Shown one piece after another: positions 1 to 13,369 of a stretch of DNA of 64,000 nt; the first letter of the stretch is position 1; each line of letters opens with the position of its first letter. Position numbers and translations under genes: made by a program. This DNA is from Phellopilus nigrolimitatus (Eukaryota > Basidiomycota > Agaricomycetes > Hymenochaetales > Hymenochaetaceae): positions 1 through 64,000 of the forward strand of contig JAJOHG010000001.1 of the NCBI GenBank assembly GCA_021029095.1, given 5' to 3'. The notes beneath the pieces were generated by a model, which ran no database searches, was not told the DNA's origin, and saw only the letters and a program-made list of their open reading frames with translations.

Positions 1-567
1 TTTTTAGACCATCTAAAGGTCGTTAGAACGCTCATTTAATTCGTCAATTACTGGAAATACTACCGCGCCGTCCTTGTATGCATAGTTGAAGTTGAAGCCG
101 AAATTCCATGAAGTGGCGTCGAGAATGTTATGCATGAAAAATTTGTGTGAGCGTCCCGCGTTCACGCCTTTTCTCGTGTTCTCTCTCGTCTTTACCTCCT
201 CATTTTCCAGCACTTTTAACGTGTTTCGTTACCAAAGGCGATTCGCCACAAGAAGAGAGGGGTAGCGAATTGGAACATTCTGCAGAGAGATTACCTAAAG
301 TGGGTTAGTGAGGTCACGATACGGAGTACTTAGCTGGCCGGCCTGCAGGTGCTGACTCGGTAGGCGTATCAACAACCACTGTGCGCGCCTCCCCAGTATC
401 GATTATACCTCTCTCTTCCCGTCTGCCACCGCTTGCTTTAAATTATAAGGACAACTGGGTTTCTTGTCTTTCTCCTTTGCTTTCTCGCATCTCGCTAGCT
501 TATCTCGACGGCCTGGTCTCCGCGAAGTCCTACCGCGCGCAACGATTCCGGTACTACGGCCCATTTA
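1..567. other. Left-edge non-coding stretch
   Basis: No gene is supported here. A 66-codon minus-strand open frame (13-213) has no recognisable family and no obvious splice partners. The right part is presumably the promoter and 5' leader of the BCAS3-like gene. Confidence 0.4.
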
Positions 568-3500
568 ATGTACAACACGCCCTCATCACGCACATCAAAG
601 AATGGGGAATCAAGAAGACAACGCAACAATAGAAAGTCACGCTCTCGCGCAGCGTCGCCCTTCACGGCCCTTCCAGAACGCGCTTCAGCCATGGACACGC
701 CGGCGGAGGGAGCAATGGTGGACAGCGAGAACCAGGAACCAACCATCCCGGAAGTGTTCCAGACAAGGAATGAGGACGAAGTGAACGAGTCTGTGGAAGA
801 GAAAGAGTCGCCCGAGCTTGCGTTTAGAGGGGACACGGAGGAGGGCGGTGAATCCGTCACTGCTTTGGCGTTGAACGATCCGCAATACGAACCTATGCAC
901 CCAGAATTCGATGCCTTCGCTGGTATCGAGGACCCTGCTGTAGATGAGCAGCCACACAATCTTTCATACGAATTTCACGAGGAGTTTATGCCATCGTCAA
1001 TACCCGAACCCAGTCCTTTACAACTCGACGACCTCGGACAGAATGTAGGAGGTATGGAATATGGCTTTGGCACCTTGTCTGACGTCGCGGAGCCGGTTCA
1101 GCAGTCAAGAGAGCCTGAACGTGCGCGTGAACGAGAGCCCGCTGTTATGAGACTAGAATCGCCACCAACCTCACCGGCGCGCAGCTCTGGACGGACAAGA
1201 GCTCCTATTCTTGCAACTCGGTGCGCATTTCTCTCATTATTTGTATAAGTAAAATTGAAGTGTCTTTCAAATAAGCAACCCGACTTCTCCGTCTTCTCTT
1301 TCGCGGCAGCTGCAGAATGTGCAATCATTCCTTCCGACTTCCCCGCAGCTGGCATCACTTGGGTTTTCGAATCCTTTGACTAACTTTGCGGGCCCGAGGA
1401 TTTCGAATGTCACTGTTAGCGGTTCCAGCTTTAATCACCCAACTTCTCGGCCTTCCACGGATCCGTTTGTGAATGCTAATGACGCAAGGCGCAGGAGCAC
1501 AGGGAGCAGTGCGGAAGTCAAAGATCGCGAACGTGCACGAGTTAAAATGACTCCGCATGTACCTAAACCTGACAACTCTGATGACGAGGATTCTATACCA
1601 TCGCTTACTGGCATGAAACAGACTCGCTACCCCACTTCATCTACTGGGAACGATAAAGTCGTGTTCGCCTCGTTTGCAACCATGTCGTTCTCTGCGGCTT
1701 CGGCATCTCCTCGGAGGCTCTTGTTCATTGGATACGAGAACGGTTTACAAATTTGGGATACTACCCATCTGGGCGAAGTCCGAGAGATTCTGAACCGCCG
1801 CATCTCCGGCGCTGTGGTCGGTTGCAGCATTCTGCCCGTTCCGCGGCCCGTTGTCGGCTCTAGTTCAGTTAAGGATGATTTCGCGAATAAGAGACCCTTA
1901 ATTGGGATTATGTAAGCATCCCGAGACAGACTTTTTAATTATCCTTCGTCGCTTTTTCTGATGTCGATTTATACCAACAGAATCGAAGAACATGACGCGT
2001 GCTATTTATTGATCTACTCTTTGGCTACACACGAAGTTGTAAAGAAGTTCGACTTCTCTGGGGCCGGTGTAACATCTCTTCAAGCGGGTAATTCTTTCAT
2101 TGTTGTTGTAAGTATTCACTGCCGATGGCGTATCATACTTAACTAATTCTCTTTTAGAGCACTACTTCACCTTCGTCTTTGCACATATTATGCGCTCGGA
2201 CGTTGAACATTTTACACACTATTCAATCTCTTCAGCTATCTATATTTTCTCGTCCTGTATCAATACAGACTCCAGAAGGCACTATGGAAACCATCTATAG
2301 CGCAAGACAAGATCGCCCGCATGCCGTCTTCGCTCTTTCCTCTCGCTTTCTCGCATTTGCATCTACCTCCCCGCCGGAGTCTTCCTCGCTTACCAATATA
2401 TATCCTCGCATGGCCATCCCTCACCCGCATTCTATCCAGTTTGGCCCTTTGAATGTCACTCAGGCAGACATTGGAAACGCAGCAATGAAGATGGGCGGTG
2501 GTCTGTTGAGTGGGATGAAGACGCTCGGTGGAATCGCTGTTGCAGCGGCGCGTGGGGAAAAGAGTCCTCCGGCGACTGGAGAATCTGGAGGTTTTCGCAA
2601 GTTTTTTTCCAGGAGCGCACCGTCTGCTGTTCGCCATGATCGTAAAGCATCTACTGGGTCCCTTGGGACAAGCCGATCTTGATGAGTCTGTTGCAGCGAC
2701 TCCCTTGTCGCCCACCTGGGAAGCCGCTCATATCACGGTATTGGATTTGCAGCCCTTACTTGATGATAGTGAGAGCGGGAGGCCTGAACCCCTCTCTGAC
2801 TTCACAATGCCGAGCGGGCAAATCGTCGCAGGACTGAGATTCTCGGAAGACGGCACGGGCTTGGCTGTTGTTCCAAACGATGGTGGTGTCATACGTGTCT
2901 ACCAGATAAAACCGCGCTCTCGTGTATTACGTCATGGTGCGCTCAGTAGTATTCCACATGGGCGAGAAAAGCTTGTCGCCGGACTCGTCCGGAGGGACTC
3001 TGCAGGGAGCGTGGAGAGCCGCTCGGGGCTCTCTTTTTCAGATCGCGAGGCTGCCACGACCAGCGCGCCGTGGCATGTCTACGATCTGCGTCGTGGACGA
3101 ACGAGCGGTGTCATCGAAGCCGTAGAACACTCCTTTGACGGCAGGTGGTCTGGGATCAGCACTCGAAAGCGGACGATTCACGTGTTCGCTACGAATCCGT
3201 ATGGTGGCAAGCCAGACGAACTAAGCCACCTGGAGGGAAGAGTCAAGAATGTGGACGAGATAGTACGTTGTCCATCGAAGCTAAATAAGATTTACTGAAT
3301 ACCTAACAACTATGTTTGATTGCAGCAACCGCTATCAACAGAAGTGAGACCGATAATACGACTTCGTTCGGACCCAGTGTCTTCTCCGGAGCAGCTTGCA
3401 GTGCCCTTAGCCTTTTCCTTTATTTCATCTTCTGATTCATTGCCGACGAAATTCCTTCCAACACATAATGCATTTTCTTCACCATCTTCTGTATCATCAT

Positions 3501-4837
3501 CATTACCTTCTTCAGCCGCACATCGGCGCGCACAATCTGTATCACCAAGGCTTCCGCCACGTCCCACGAATTACCAGGATATTCTCATCTTTGACCCTTC
3601 GAACGGGTCTCTATCGTTACGCCGTTTGACTATTTCTACAAGAATTGGGGAGACGGGACCCTCATTCTTAACCTCTTTTCCTATACCCGCTGCAACCAGC
3701 ATCTCTTTACCGGGCATGGGCTTCATGGGCCGTCCGAGTGCGTCGCCGCCGAAGGCTACTGCTTCTCCCTCGATGCTTCCTGTGACGGAACAACTTCCGA
3801 TTGAACTGGTTGCGAAAGACTCGACCATAGCAACGTGGAATTTGATGAGAGATTCCAAGTGGACTGATGTGAAGGAACCGCTCATTCCTGACCCAGATCC
3901 TCAGGAACAGCGGCGTGTAGTGTCGAAGTCTGAGTGAGTCTTTAAATTTTATGATGACTTCTTATCTCGATGTTTTTTAACCTTCGTTCCATGTAGATGG
4001 CTTGCGCAAGCTGAATTGTCGACCAGCTCACGCTCGACGCTTGTCGTGCCAGGCTCGATTTACCTCTCTCATCAGTTCTCTTTTTACGCGCTTCGTGAAG
4101 ACTACCATGCACTAATCCGTCGCTCGCATTTTGATATCCCTATTGAGAAGATCGACGTGCGTAGGGAGGTAGAGGCGAGTGCTCATACAGCCGGCCACGG
4201 CGAGAACTTCGTCAGTGCTGGCTCAAGCCCACAAGATGTTCGCGCTGGGCGCTCGTTTGACGAGCCACTGGCGTCCGCTATCTTCACCGGCTTAGATTAT
4301 CAAGGCTCTTCTCCACCGGTTATTCCCATGCTACCTAACGGAGCACGACCAGGCTCGTTCAAGGCAGCGATGCCGATTCGCAGTGTCGCAGCTGGGCTGA
4401 CTGAGGGTGTCAACGAGAGTTTCGGTCGACTGAGTCGAGGCTTTAGGAAGGCGCGCTCTCCGAGAATAGCTCCACACTCTAATGAGGGTACGCCGAATCA
4501 CGTTCTGCTCGAGTTTGACGAAGAAGATGAGGCGTTCTTGAGCGAGGGCGAACACGAACATGAACATGACAACGACAACGACACGATGTCGAACTCGGGC
4601 GGGGGCAGAGACTCGCGTTCGGTGTCGACACCGTCAACGAACAACAATGTGCCGCTTCCAGGGATCGAGTCGCAAGACGAGTGGCTCGACGATATGGATG
4701 CTGTCGAGGAGGCAGAGCGCTTTGATGAAATAAGCGCGGCGGGCCTGATGGACGAGGAGCAGATGCAGGTGCCCATTAGAGTGCTGGGCCTTGGCCAGAA
4801 AGGCCGTTCTGGGAGGAAGGGAGGGAAGGGGAGGTGA
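568..4837 (+). CDS. BCAS3-like WD40/beta-propeller protein (PROPPIN-related)
   Basis: About 1,318 residues if one extra base is discounted. Proposed exons: 568-1242, 1310-1911, 1981-2107, 2158-3262, 3326-3933, 3997-4837. The N-terminal ~250 residues are acidic and low in complexity. A beta-propeller follows with the BCAS3 signature around 1710-1915 (GYENGLQIWD, then DDFANKRPLIGI), matching the start of human BCAS3. The C-terminal part is Ser/Pro-rich with an acidic patch near 4500-4600 and a basic Gly/Lys/Arg tail. Animal BCAS3 acts with PHAF1 at the phagophore and binds phosphoinositides; a role in autophagy or membrane identity here is inferred from the family. Oddity: the frame changes by +1 near 2642-2672. 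Dropping one G in the GGG run there gives a smooth reading; a 31-nt intron (2642-2672) is the alternative. Start choice at 568 is the first in-frame ATG. Confidence 0.8.
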
Positions 4838-5088
4838 GAGTGTGTCTGGAAGAAAGAATAATAAGAAAACCACATTGTATTGTTAGTAGTATCCTGGACT
4901 TTGCTCGTTGATTGTTAGGTAACATTGGAAACATATATCAAACCTTTTTTTTCGGGAAAACGAGGATGTTAGGGTTGTTTTCGGCTCGTTATATTCAGAA
5001 TCGGCAGCTACGATGATCATGACGACATGCTATCTACGTACTAAGTGTAGTTTCCCATACTGTCTTTCAAACGTTCACAACGTCGACG

Positions 5089-6432
5089 ATGGCGGACGTG
5101 TCCACCTCCAATCAACCCGAGGCACGCAAGACTCAAATAGTGATCATCGGAGCAGGCATAATTGGTTGCAGCTCGGCGTACTACATAACGCACCATCCCT
5201 CCTACTCTCCGGATACGACCTCCGTGACGATCCTCGAAGCGTCCTCGGTCGCAGGCGGCGCGTCAGGCAAGGCGGGCGGACTCATCGCAAAGTGGGCGTA
5301 TCCGCGCGAGCTTGTGGACGTCACGTTTCAGGAGCACGAGCGGCTTGCGCGGGAGCATGACGGCGCGAATCGCTGGGGCTGGCGGTTCACGAACGTCGGG
5401 CAGTGGGAGGGGGAGGGGGAAGACGAAGGTGGAGAGGAGGGCTCTGAAGAGGAAGGAGCAGCGCTCTCGCTGCACAAGAAGGACGGGATACGGGTCGCCG
5501 AGGCCGTCAGTGGTCCGGGGGCAAAGAGCGCAAGGAAGCAGAGGATTCTACCTGATGATCTCGACTGGGTGAAGGAATCGCTGACGCGCAGCTACGAGCC
5601 GATGGCAAAGGAGGGCGAGACGGCGCAGGTCCATCCCTACCTGTTCACGACGAGCATGTGCGCGCTCGCGCAGGAGAAGGGCGCGCAGCTCGTGCTGGGG
5701 AAGGCGACGAGCATCGCGTACGCTGCGCGCGCGGACGGCGGGAAGCAAGCGCGCGAGGTCGCCGGAGTGTCGTACACCGATGCCAGCACGGGCGCGGCGC
5801 GCACGCTCCCGGCCTCGCATGTGCTCGTCGCGGCAGGGCCATGGACGCCCGCGCTCCTCCCGCAGGTGCCCATCTCCGGGATGCGCGCGCACTCGATCAC
5901 GATCCGGCCGACGCGGCCGCTCTCCGCGTACGCACTCTTCACGGAGATCGCGCTGCCCGGCGCGGCGCGGCGCGCACGCGGCGCCCGAGATCTACGCGCG
6001 CCCGAACGACGAGGTGTACGCGTGCGCGCCGGGCGACGGGCTGCCGCTGCCGGCAGTCGACGGCGGCCGTGCAGGTCGACGCGGGCGTGTGCGCGGCGCT
6101 GTTCAGGCAGGTGGCGGCAATCAGCCCGGCGCTGCGCGGCGGGGAGGTGACGGCGCGCCAGGCGTGCTACCTGCCGAACAGTCGACTCCGGGCCGCGCGG
6201 GTGCCCGATTGTGGGCGAAGACGAGAGTGTGAAGGGGCTCGTCATTGCGGCGGGCCATACATGCTGGGTAAGGCTGCCTGTTTCTCTTTTATTTAAGAGC
6301 ACGACTTCTTACAGTTATCTGTAGGGCATATGCAACGCTCCCGGGACCGCAAAGGCGGTCAGTGAGCTGGTGATGGACGGCAAGATAACATGCGGCGACT
6401 TCCGGCGTATGTCACCGCGCATGTTCACTTAG
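5089..6432 (+). CDS. FAD-dependent oxidoreductase, DAO superfamily, TDA3-like (three frame changes)
   Basis: The N-terminus carries a dinucleotide-binding Rossmann motif (IVIIGAGIIGCSSAYY, residues ~17-32) and the AGGASGKAGGLIAKWAYP segment typical of fungal Tda3-like oxidoreductases. The C-terminal exon after the intron 6268-6324 reads GICNAPGTAKAVSELVMDG, the conserved family end that closes the FAD site after GHTCW. Between ~5960 and ~6205 the coding frame moves from 1 to 2 to 3 and back to 1, each time by +1. Removing three bases gives 427 codons in frame, with recognisable family sequence in every segment (EIYARPNDEVYA; QACYLPN; IVGEDESVKGL). An extra G near 6056 restores LPASTAAV. An acidic insert lies at about residues 105-125. 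Yeast Tda3 is linked to endosome-Golgi trafficking; the substrate is unknown. Either a functional gene with sequence errors or a young pseudogene; I favour errors because conservation persists throughout. Confidence 0.75.
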
Positions 6433-7220
6433 GTGGCTAGAGCCTAGAGGCGCATATAGTCAGTTGTAACGCTTGCTTGCGTTGTGAGATAACTAATAAG
6501 TATGAATTTTTTGTATTCGTATCTGGAGATTCTGCTGTATTTGCAGTACTGTGTCGATTTACTAAGCGGCATGCCGCGATACTCAAATTCCGACCAGAAT
6601 AATGCGTCGCGTGGAAGAGGGCCATCACGTGAGGATTTCTTTCAATTCAGTGCCTTCCGATTCATCGATGTATGGACATGACCTTCCGCAGACGTCGTCG
6701 CTGACTGTATGACGTCGTGCAGTATCGGAGCCGATTCTGAGAAGTTGCGCAGGCTCAAAAAAATTGTTTCCTAATTTCTCCTTTCTCCTTCGTACTGCTG
6801 CGTACACGCAGGAGAAGCCGAATCGAGTCACCTCGACCCCGACCCCTCTTTCTCCGGAGGCATTGTTCCTTATGGAGGACCGTCAAAGGGACAAAAGATT
6901 CTGTGATGATGATTGTTGGTCGATAATTTATTCGCAGTACGGCCGCGTTGTTCGTAGAATGTAGCACTGCGGTCACATTTATACAAGACCTCGGACGTCG
7001 GGTCCGTTATATGAGAAGTGGAAGTGGGATTAGAAGAAAGGTACTGAGTTTCGTCCGAGTGCTGCGAAATAAAGGGTCGGGTCGGGTTGGCGTCGCTGAA
7101 CGCCGTAAACTTGCCCTGCGTGGAGATAATCGGCGATCATATAAGACGTCCCTCTTTCCTTTCCCCAACGTCCATCTCATCCCTTGTCCATCCTCTTACC
7201 GCCATCTAACACCTTCCGCC
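6433..7220. other. Intergenic region, 3' of the FAD gene and enolase promoter
   Basis: No coding signal is visible on either strand. The last ~80 bases hold the TATA-like element and a pyrimidine-rich leader of the enolase gene. Confidence 0.5.
7140..7145 (+). promoter_or_regulatory. TATA-like element of the enolase gene
   Basis: TATAAG lies 76 nt before the enolase ATG and is followed by a CT-rich stretch (about 7147-7200). This layout is common in highly expressed fungal glycolytic genes. Confidence 0.6.
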
Positions 7221-8923
<1,703 letters not shown>

Positions 8924-9419
8924 ACGCGCCTTTGCAGCTTAGCGATTCTCAGTGTTTTCCCAGCGAAAGGGTTGTGCGCGTCCAGTAGACTAACGAAATC
9001 AAAGCAATGTAGTAACGATGTACCAAAAACGCCATCCTTGCGCAATGTAACTAGCAATCTGACCCAGCTCACACTGTCCTTGCAAATAACGCGACCTCGG
9101 CGCATTCTCGGCAGCATGTTTGCGAGCACGCTCCGCCAATGACGCAGAGTTGTTAACAACTGGGCACCTCGCACGTTTGACTTTGCAGCGGGGGGCAGCC
9201 CACGCCACGCGATGACGCAGGCGCTTATCTAATCACCCGGGCGCCTGGGCCGCGCTTGTCGCCTTATCCGGCCGCACCGCGCAAAGCTCAGTGTGATGAC
9301 GGCCCACGGGCTACGTATCTCTGCATTTCTGCCCTATAGTCAGCGAGGCTCTTTCCCCTTTCTGCCCGCACCCCCCAAGTAGCCCCCGCACCACCCCACC
9401 CACGTAGCCCTCGCCCACC
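8924..9419. other. Intergenic region between enolase and the hypothetical gene
   Basis: No gene seen. The right half is rich in pyrimidines and CCCC runs directly upstream of the ATG at 9420. Confidence 0.4.
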
Positions 9420-10276
9420 ATGAACCCAATGACCCCACTTTCTTTCTTCGCGCGCACCCCCAACGCCGAGCGCGACGCGCCCGCGCCGGAGTGCGCGCAC
9501 GCCAGCCCTCACAAGAGCGCGGACGCGCTAGCGTCAGCGCTCAGCTCAGACCAGAACCAGAACCAGAACCAGAACCAGACAGAAGCAGCCCGCCGCTGCC
9601 GCCGCCGCCGCCGCCACGGACGCGGCGCCCGAGCCCGCGGTGGACGCGGGGGCCGCGAAGGATCGCCGCGCGTACGAGGTCGCGCGCCAGCGCGCGAAGC
9701 GCCCGGGCGACCGCCGCAAGGCGCGCGACCAGAAGGCGAAGCGCGGGCCGGCGGCGGAGGCCGCGCCGCACGCGCCGCGCGTGCGCGCGCCGGACGGGGA
9801 CGTGGACGGGGACGTGCTGGAGGCGGCGGAGGCCGCGAAGACGGGTGTGGATGCGGACGCAGATGCGGGCGTGGGTGCGGCGCCGGTGTCTCCGGCGGAC
9901 ACCGTGCCCGTGCGCCTCGCGGACCTCGTCCGCGACGCCGAGGCGCGCCAGAAGGAAGGTGCGTGCACCGTTTTGCGCGCGCGCACGCGCGCACAGGACG
10001 AACGCGTTTTGCTGATAACAGAATTCAGCGGGCGAGCTCCGCCTTCGTGCTGGTCCCGGGCGTGCGCGCGGTCGTCCCGCTCGACGACGGCGACCTTCCG
10101 GACGTGCCCTGCCGTCGACGACTGGGAGCACGTCGAGTCCTCTGGGTCCAGGTGACGAGGGCGAGCACTCTGCGAAGGCGCCGTCCTACGCCCAGGTCTT
10201 GGGAGCCTCAAGCACTGATGATTCCCGAGCCATCTTCCGAGGATACGACGCGCGAGACGACTATTTATTGCTCTGA
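9420..10276 (+). CDS. Hypothetical GC-rich gene with unstable reading frame
   Basis: I do not recognise this protein. It begins with MNPMTPLSFFARTP, passes a (CCAGAA)n stretch coding Gln-Asn repeats, then an alanine-rich and basic region (AKDRRAYEVARQRAKRPGDRR), and ends with FVLVPGVRAVVPLDDGDLPDV ... GYDARDDYLLL. A GT-AG intron starts around 9959; its 3' end is uncertain. Frame changes of +1 are needed near 9588 (CCC before GCC), near 10108 (CCC in GTGCCCTGCC) and near 10146 (GGG in TCTGGGTCC). Deleting one base at each homopolymer gives continuous sequence: poly-Ala, then DVPAVDDWEHVESSG, then PGDEGEHSAKAPSYAQ. This strengthens the view that the gene is real and the indels are artefacts. 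The bipartite basic segment might be nuclear-localising, but no domain is evident. Confidence 0.5.
9551..9580 (+). repeat. (CCAGAA)n hexanucleotide microsatellite
   Basis: Four perfect CCAGAA units followed by CCAGAC, inside the coding region of the hypothetical gene, encoding alternating Gln and Asn. Confidence 0.9.
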
Positions 10277-10903
10277 CTTGACGGATGGTGGATATATGTA
10301 TTCGTGTTGTAACGGCAGGTCTGAACTGTCGCCTGGAAAGCTGGGGAGGATCAACGAACTTGTGGTTGCTGTTATATGTATGGAAGAACGTACCGCATGC
10401 ACGGATATTTGACTTTTCTTGAGTTATCAATAAATTCACAATAAATTCACAGTAAATTCATCCATATTAATAGACTTATAGGGTAGACGTTAGGGTGCAT
10501 TGTAGAGACTGGAAACGACGCATGCCCGATGAGTTGCTGACGAACACAACCTGCAGCTCTGGAAAAAAAAATTGAATATCGACGTTCAAACAAGTAAAAC
10601 ACAGGATAGTAAATGCAAAACTGTTATACACACGAGCACCCTTTTGAAACGCCCTCAAGCCAGGGCAGAAAACAGGGATTGAACAACGAGGCCGAGAGCC
10701 CATCAGTCGCGATCGTTAAATCCTCGGCCCGTTGGCCGTTGCTCGTCTTCCCTAGCCGTCCCTCGCCGCCGTTGCAACTCAACTTCTGCCTCTTCAACCG
10801 GAAGACCTTATCCTAATCCCATTCACGAGACAAATCGCACAGCACAATAAGACCAGGCCGGGCACGATTCGGCAGCCCTCGTCTTCATCTTCGTTTTCTC
10901 TTT
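10277..10903. other. Convergent intergenic region
   Basis: Lies between the 3' ends of the hypothetical gene (+) and NOP10 (-). At 10428-10461 an AATAAATTCACA unit is repeated about three times and may serve as a polyadenylation signal. No gene seen. Confidence 0.5.
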
Positions 10904-11219
10904 TTACATCGGCTTGCACGGGAGCAGCGTGAGCAGCGTGCCGTAGCGCTTTTTGATCGTCACGCGGTGCCGCGAGAACTTGTCATCCGGCGAGAAGCGC
11001 GCTAAAATGTCATCCTCGCTCGTCAGACGAATCTTTTGCGTATTGCTCTGCAGCACGCACCGGGATGCGCAGACTTGGTGATCTTGCCCTCGTCTGTTAT
11101 TTTCTGCAAGGCAAGAAGTCTTTTTAGTACATACAAACACTGAGCGTATGATGATCAGAACGTACTTTGAGAGTGTAGATCCTGTTTCCAGCATCGTCGA
11201 ACGTGTACATCAGATGCAT
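10904..11219 (-). CDS. NOP10: H/ACA snoRNP subunit Nop10
   Basis: Small core protein of H/ACA ribonucleoproteins, needed for rRNA pseudouridylation in the nucleolus with Cbf5, Nhp2 and Gar1. Three exons on the minus strand: 11166-11219, 11061-11103, 10904-11001, giving 64 residues. The joined protein shows the family blocks [42 protein letters not shown]. The usual short end (RFGILPTQ-like) is replaced by a slightly longer hydrophobic tail, [14 protein letters not shown]. The gene was assembled by splicing because no single exon reveals it. Confidence 0.93.
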
Positions 11220-11412
11220 GGCGGGCAACTTGTGGTCTACAGACGAGCGAGTCGCTGGGCAGAAACTTTTACAAGGGAAAGTGTCACGTGCATCTGTGCT
11301 TAGTCATAAGCACGACGCCTCGGAAGAGATTTAGGGTACACGGACTGACATCATAGTACGCACATCCATGACGCACCCCTTTGCACCATCCACTCGCTTA
11401 ATTGGCCTTTTT

Positions 11413-11423
11413 ATAAAGACTTG
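11413..11423 (+). promoter_or_regulatory. Shared core promoter element ATAAAGACTTG (DUF2156 gene A)
   Basis: ATAAAGACTTG lies 52 nt upstream of the ATG at 11465. The same 11-mer sits 57 nt upstream of the paralogous start at 22709 on the other strand, so it was duplicated together with the gene. Confidence 0.6.
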
Positions 11424-11464
11424 AAAAATGTAATGACATATCCTAGATCACTCATACCTCGACC

Positions 11465-12852
11465 ATGGTGACCAAACCAGAGTCCCCGCTTCACCAGACA
11501 GCACCCGCCACCAACGGCAGCTTGACGGTTAATGGCAACTCCTCATCGTCCGACTCATCGTTCGACTCCGTCTCATCCACCCCGCCACACCAGACAGCAC
11601 CCGCCACCAACGGCAGCTCGACGGTTAATGGCAACTCCTCATCGCCCGACTCATCGTCCGACTCCGTCTCATCCACCCCGCCACACCAGACAGCACCCGC
11701 CGCCAATGGCAGCTCGACCGCCAACGGCAGTTCGATCGTCAACGGCAACTCGACGGTGAATGGCAACTCCTCATCGCCCGACTCGTCGTCCGACTCCGTC
11801 TCATCCATGCCGTCTCTCGAGGACCTCATCGTCAAGTACGGCGACTCATCCAACACCACCTGGGTCGAGGAGAAGTTCGACGTGTGGCGTCACCCGCCCA
11901 CCGGCGCCGCCGTCGGCTACGCCCTCGCTTCTGACAACGGCCACAAATACTGCATCATCTGGGGCAACCCGCTCTGCGCGCCCGAGCACCTTTCCGCCGC
12001 CGTAGACGCCTTCCTCGCGTGGGTGCAGACGCAGCACCGCAGCCCTGTCTGGGTCTGCGTCGACCGCGCGGTCGAGGGCCTGCTCGCGGAGGAGCGCGGC
12101 TGGCGCGCGGTCATGTGCATCCAGGAGGACGCGCTTGACCCTACGCAGGCGGTGCCAGAACGGCACAAGGAGGTGCGCAAGCACATTCGTGGCGCACAGC
12201 GCGCGGGGTGCACCGTCGTCGAGGAGCCCGGCGAGCCGCCCGACGACGTCAAGCGCGAGATCGACGCGCTCGTCGTGGACTGGAAGGCGCACCGGAGCGG
12301 CACGCAGGTGCGCACGACGAACATCGAGCCGTGGCACGACTGCGGGAACCGCAAGTATTTCTACGCGCGCGACGCGCAGGGCAAGGTAGCGTGCCGCGCA
12401 TATATCCACCTATTTGTTTTCGCTGACCGCGTTCCTTTTTTATTTATTTTTTATTTCATCTTTCGCAGGTCATCGGCTTCCTCTTCATTTCCAAGGTCGC
12501 AAAGGGGTGGTCAATCAAAGACTGCCTCCAGGAGCGCTCGGCGCCGAAGAACCTCACCGAGTGGCTCATCGTGTCCGCGATACACTGGCTTTCCGACGCG
12601 GGCGAGCACCGTCTCACGTTCGGGCCGACACCCGCGCCCGCGCTGGAGGCGCCGGACAACGTGAAGATGTCGTCGAACAGCATCCGCTTCCTGAGCAAGA
12701 CGTACGGCGGGATCCAAAAGGCGCTCCTCGGGAACAAGCGCGAGTTCCGGCGCAAGTTCGAGGTCGACGGCGAACCGCTCTTCGTGTGTTATCCCCCGCA
12801 TGGGCTCGGCGTACATGGGATATCGGCGCTGATGCATGTGTTGACAGATTAG
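11465..12852 (+). CDS. DUF2156-like (LPG synthase C-terminal fold) acyl/aminoacyltransferase, paralogue A
   Basis: 434 residues from two exons, 11465-12385 and 12469-12852. The first ~115 residues are a Ser/Asn/Thr-rich tail made of tandem repeats. The rest has the layout of the GNAT-fold DUF2156 family: an N-terminal lobe (SLEDLIVKYGDSSNTTWVE ... CIIWGNPLCAPEHL), a central KEVRKHIRGAQRAGC helix, and a C-terminal lobe (VIGFLFISKV ... AIHWLSDAGEHRLTFGPTPAP). In fungi, proteins of this family are known to transfer amino acids from tRNA to ergosterol (ErdS, ErgS). That reaction here is inference; I assign the fold with moderate confidence and the substrate not at all. The paralogue at 21586-22709 has the same intron position and an almost identical C-terminus. 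Confidence 0.6.
11492..11812 (+). repeat. 96-bp coding minisatellite
   Basis: Units start at 11492, 11588 and 11684 with a 96-bp period, each coding a 32-residue Ser/Asn-rich unit (HQTAPATNGSSTVNGNSSS and so on). The third unit has an internal expansion of NGS/NGN triplets. The paralogue B has only one short version. Confidence 0.85.
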
Positions 12853-13369
12853 AGGGACTTCTGTATTTTTTGTTTTCTTTCTCTTTGCTTTTGGACGCTA
12901 TGTAGCGGGTTGGTCGACGTTAATCATATTCAATTCATACCCGGCCCGAGTCCCGTTCGTACTTTTGCTGTGTTGTACATATAGCTTGTATTGGATGCAC
13001 GCAGAAACTAGACGCAATTCAAAAACGCGATCCAAAATCATTAATCGTGATTCAACCAGAGATCCAGACAAGGGTCCATGTTTACGTCACTCTTTTTTCT
13101 ACAATTCCCTACATGTACTGCGAGATTGTATAAACGCGTTCTTTAAAATTCATTGAAAAGTGCTCCTAGTGTCAAATTTTGCCAGTGTGACATGCATATG
13201 AAAGATTACGATTCACAATTTAAAAGGGAAGGATCCGGCGGAGGGGAGGGATCGTCTAGACTACTTCATAAGAAAGTAACAAAAAGTATACAAAATAGTC
13301 AGCAAAGAGTGGATCGCGACACGATCCAGACGAGGTAATCGACCCATGGATCGATCGAGCTTTCGTTGG
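12853..13369. other. Intergenic region up to the duplication edge
   Basis: AT-rich; nothing coding is evident. Sequence to the right of 13370 is shared with the second copy at 43.8-48.7 kb, while this stretch is unique. Confidence 0.5.

Noticed and set aside
13..213. 66-codon minus-strand open frame at the left edge
   Set aside because: No family resemblance, no start context and no splice partners; left as unassigned.
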